Shown here: one piece after another, positions 62,577 to 64,000 of the stretch | Position numbering within the stretch: position 1 is the first letter of the stretch | Layout: the number at the start of each line of letters is the position of its first letter | Source: Actinomycetota bacterium | GTDB lineage: Bacteria > Actinomycetota > Acidimicrobiia > Acidimicrobiales > JAJPHD01 | Length of the DNA: 64,000 bases | Direction: 5' to 3' | NCBI GenBank assembly: GCA_021325455.1 | Contig: JAJPHD010000010.1 | Coordinates: 1 to 64,000 of the forward strand | Notes under the pieces: model-generated | Database searches by the model: none | What the model was told of the DNA's origin: nothing | Seen by the model: the letters and a program-made list of their open reading frames with translations, nothing else | Position numbers and translations under genes: made by a program

Positions 62577-63394
62577 GCCCCATGAGCGAGGAGAGCGCCG
62601 GGAGCCGACCAGCGGTCCAGCGGGTGTTCCCCCCGGGAGCCGGGCAGGTGGACCTGGGCGCAGCGTACGCCCTACCACCGCCCACGACGGGCTCGGCCGT
62701 CCACGTCCGGGCCAACTTCGTCACCGGCCTGGACGGGGCCACGACCATCGCCGGCCGGTCCGGTCCCCTGTCGGGCCCGGCCGACCGGGCCGTGTTCTCC
62801 ACCTTGAGATCTCTTTGCGATGTGGTCCTGGTCGGCGCCGGCACCGTGCGCCAGGAGGGCTATGGCCCGGCCCGCCCCTCGGAGGCTCGTCAGTCGCTCC
62901 GCCGGGGCCTCGGGCTGGCAGCCATCCCTCCCATCGCCGTGGTGAGCCGCTCCCTGCAACTGGACCTCGACTCACCCTTCTTCACCGAGGCCAGAGCCCG
63001 GCCCATCCTCTTCACCACCGAGGTCACGCCCAAGGAGCGGAGGATGGCGGCCAGCCAGCGAGCCGAGGTGGTGGTGGCCGGGGCCCGGACGGTTGACCCC
63101 GACCAGGCCCTCGCGGCCCTGGCCGCCAGGGGGCTCACCAGGGTCCTGTGCGAGGGGGGGCCGACCCTGTTCGGCCACCTGCTGGCCGCGGCCAGGGTGG
63201 ACGAGCTGTGCCTCTCCCTGAGCCCCACGGTGGCCGGGCCGACCAGCCACCACCTCGTGGTCCCTCCGGCCCGAAGCGGTCGCTGGCCGGTCGAGCTCGA
63301 GCTCGTGCACATTCTCACCGACGGGGCCAGCCTCTTCCTTCGCTACCGGCGGCGGGGACCCCAGCAGGAACCGGGGGGCACGACCCGTCCCTAG
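62573..63394 (+). CDS. RibD C-terminal-type pyrimidine reductase family protein
   Basis: The 273-residue protein matches the RibD_C/dihydrofolate-reductase-like fold: VRANFVTGLDGATTIAGRSGPLSGPADRAVFSTLRSLCDVVLVGAGTVRQEGYGPA, PPIAVVSRSLQLDL, and TRVLCEGGPTLFGHLLAAARVDELCLSLSPTVAG. Members reduce riboflavin-pathway pyrimidines with NADPH or act as generic reductases. The GTG at 62573 overlaps the SDR stop; an ATG at 62582 is an alternative. Its TAG stop overlaps the stop of the convergent PHP gene (CTAG). Confidence 0.88.
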   Translation: MSPMSEESAGSRPAVQRVFPPGAGQVDLGAAYALPPPTTGSAVHVRANFVTGLDGATTIAGRSGPLSGPADRAVFSTLRSLCDVVLVGAGTVRQEGYGPARPSEARQSLRRGLGLAAIPPIAVVSRSLQLDLDSPFFTEARARPILFTTEVTPKERRMAASQRAEVVVAGARTVDPDQALAALAARGLTRVLCEGGPTLFGHLLAAARVDELCLSLSPTVAGPTSHHLVVPPARSGRWPVELELVHILTDGASLFLRYRRRGPQQEPGGTTRP

Positions 63395-64000
63395 CCCGGA
63401 CCCGCCACCTTTCCCTGCTCCCGGTGGCCCCTGGTCCAGGCCAGCAGCTCCTCCACGGGCCACGTGTTCGCCACCTGGCCTACAGACGAAGGCCCGAGCC
63501 CGCACTCGGCCACCCGGGCACAGCCCCAGGCCTGCCAGCCGAGCTGACCGGGGGCATGGGCGTCGGTGTCCACGGTGAGGAAGCACTTCGCCGCCACCGC
63601 CTCCCTCAGCAGCCGGCGGGGCGGGTCCAGGCGGTCTGGGCGGCAGTTGACCTCGATGGCCTTGCCCAGCTCAGCGGCCACCGAGAAGACCTCCCCGGGA
63701 TCGAACTCGGACTCCGGCCGGCCCCGGTGCCCGGCGGGGGCCAGGCGCCGCCCGGTGCAGTGCCCGAGGACGTCGACCGCCGGGTGGTGGAGGGCGGCGA
63801 CCATCCGCCTCGTCATGGCGTCCCTCTCCATGCGCAGCTTGGAGTGGACGCTCGCCACCACCAGGTCGAGGCTCCTCAGGAGGTCCTCCTCCTGGTCCAG
63901 GGAGCCGTCCTCCAAGATGTCCACCTCTATCCCGCGCAGCAGGCGGAATGGTGCCAGCTCCTCCCCCAGCCGGTCCACCACCTCCATCTGCCGGCGCAAC
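63391..64000 (-). CDS. PHP-domain phosphoesterase, C-terminal part (cut by window edge)
   Basis: The 203 visible residues match the C-terminal half of a PHP metal-dependent hydrolase: LLRGIEVDILEDGSLDQEEDLLRSLDLVVASVHSKLRM, AVDVLGHCTGRRLAP, AIEVNCRPDRLDPP, FLTVDTDAHAPGQLGWQAWGCARVAECG and VANTWPVEELLAW. This order and the NTWPVEELL ending resemble the PHP domain of bacterial PolX-type polymerases and stand-alone YcdX-like phosphatases. Whether a polymerase domain precedes it cannot be seen. Confidence 0.9.
   Translation of the reverse strand, partial: LRRQMEVVDRLGEELAPFRLLRGIEVDILEDGSLDQEEDLLRSLDLVVASVHSKLRMERDAMTRRMVAALHHPAVDVLGHCTGRRLAPAGHRGRPESEFDPGEVFSVAAELGKAIEVNCRPDRLDPPRRLLREAVAAKCFLTVDTDAHAPGQLGWQAWGCARVAECGLGPSSVGQVANTWPVEELLAWTRGHREQGKVAGPG

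Overview
The window is about 70% G+C DNA from an actinobacterium. Evidence for this includes a WhiB7-type regulator, a MurT/GatD pair, a RecO/UppS/GlyS/DnaG/SigA neighbourhood, an F420-type luciferase-like oxidoreductase, and tRNA genes without an encoded CCA end. At least 17 genes show a TANNNT -10 box 5 to 9 bases upstream of the start codon, which points to abundant leaderless transcripts. An Acidimicrobiia-like origin fits the gene content, but this is inference.

Layout. 1-2,525: right end of an integrated element (ImmA/IrrE-type peptidase plus large serine recombinase) abutting and overlapping a tRNA-Val(UAC) gene. 2,565-10,200: small housekeeping and unknown genes, including a WhiB7-like regulator with an attenuator-like leader, a CysQ/IMPase-family phosphatase, inorganic pyrophosphatase, a cysteine-dioxygenase-like enzyme and a LigD-type polymerase domain. 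10,257-13,575: a tightly overlapped methyltransferase-murT-gatD operon for lipid II amidation. 13,600-20,300: DHA2 transporter, pirin, orphan solute-binding lipoprotein and S9 peptidase. 20,300-24,000: a stress-type region with a 43-residue zinc ribbon, a membrane protein, a PPOX-fold flavoprotein and two gene remnants (aceE 5' part and P1B ATPase-hemerythrin 3' part) joined at a 10-bp microhomology. Two DosR/DevR-box-like palindromes lie here.

24,200-37,545: two tRNAs, then sigA-dnaG, ppdK, glyS, recO, a 55-residue membrane protein, uppS, an LLM oxidoreductase and a DinG-type helicase. 37,575-43,643: gtrA-like gene, GT4 glycosyltransferase, and a phoH-ybeY-CNNM-era operon with 4-base overlaps throughout. 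43,771-49,261: MetE-like enzyme, MFS carrier, glycine dehydrogenase GcvP.

49,401-57,445: a catabolic unit of APC permease, glutamine-synthetase-like ligase, aldehyde dehydrogenase and SDR, with an adjacent FadR/GntR regulator, then an EamA carrier and a P1-family aminopeptidase. Together these could import an amine or amino alcohol and oxidise it as a gamma-glutamyl conjugate (inference). 57,513-64,000: an ABC-2 exporter, a SIMPL-domain protein behind tandem ECF-like promoter repeats, a VOC-TPR fusion, tRNA-Val(CAC), an SDR, a RibD-C-type reductase and a PHP-domain protein cut by the right edge. No CRISPR array, rRNA or intact insertion sequence was seen.
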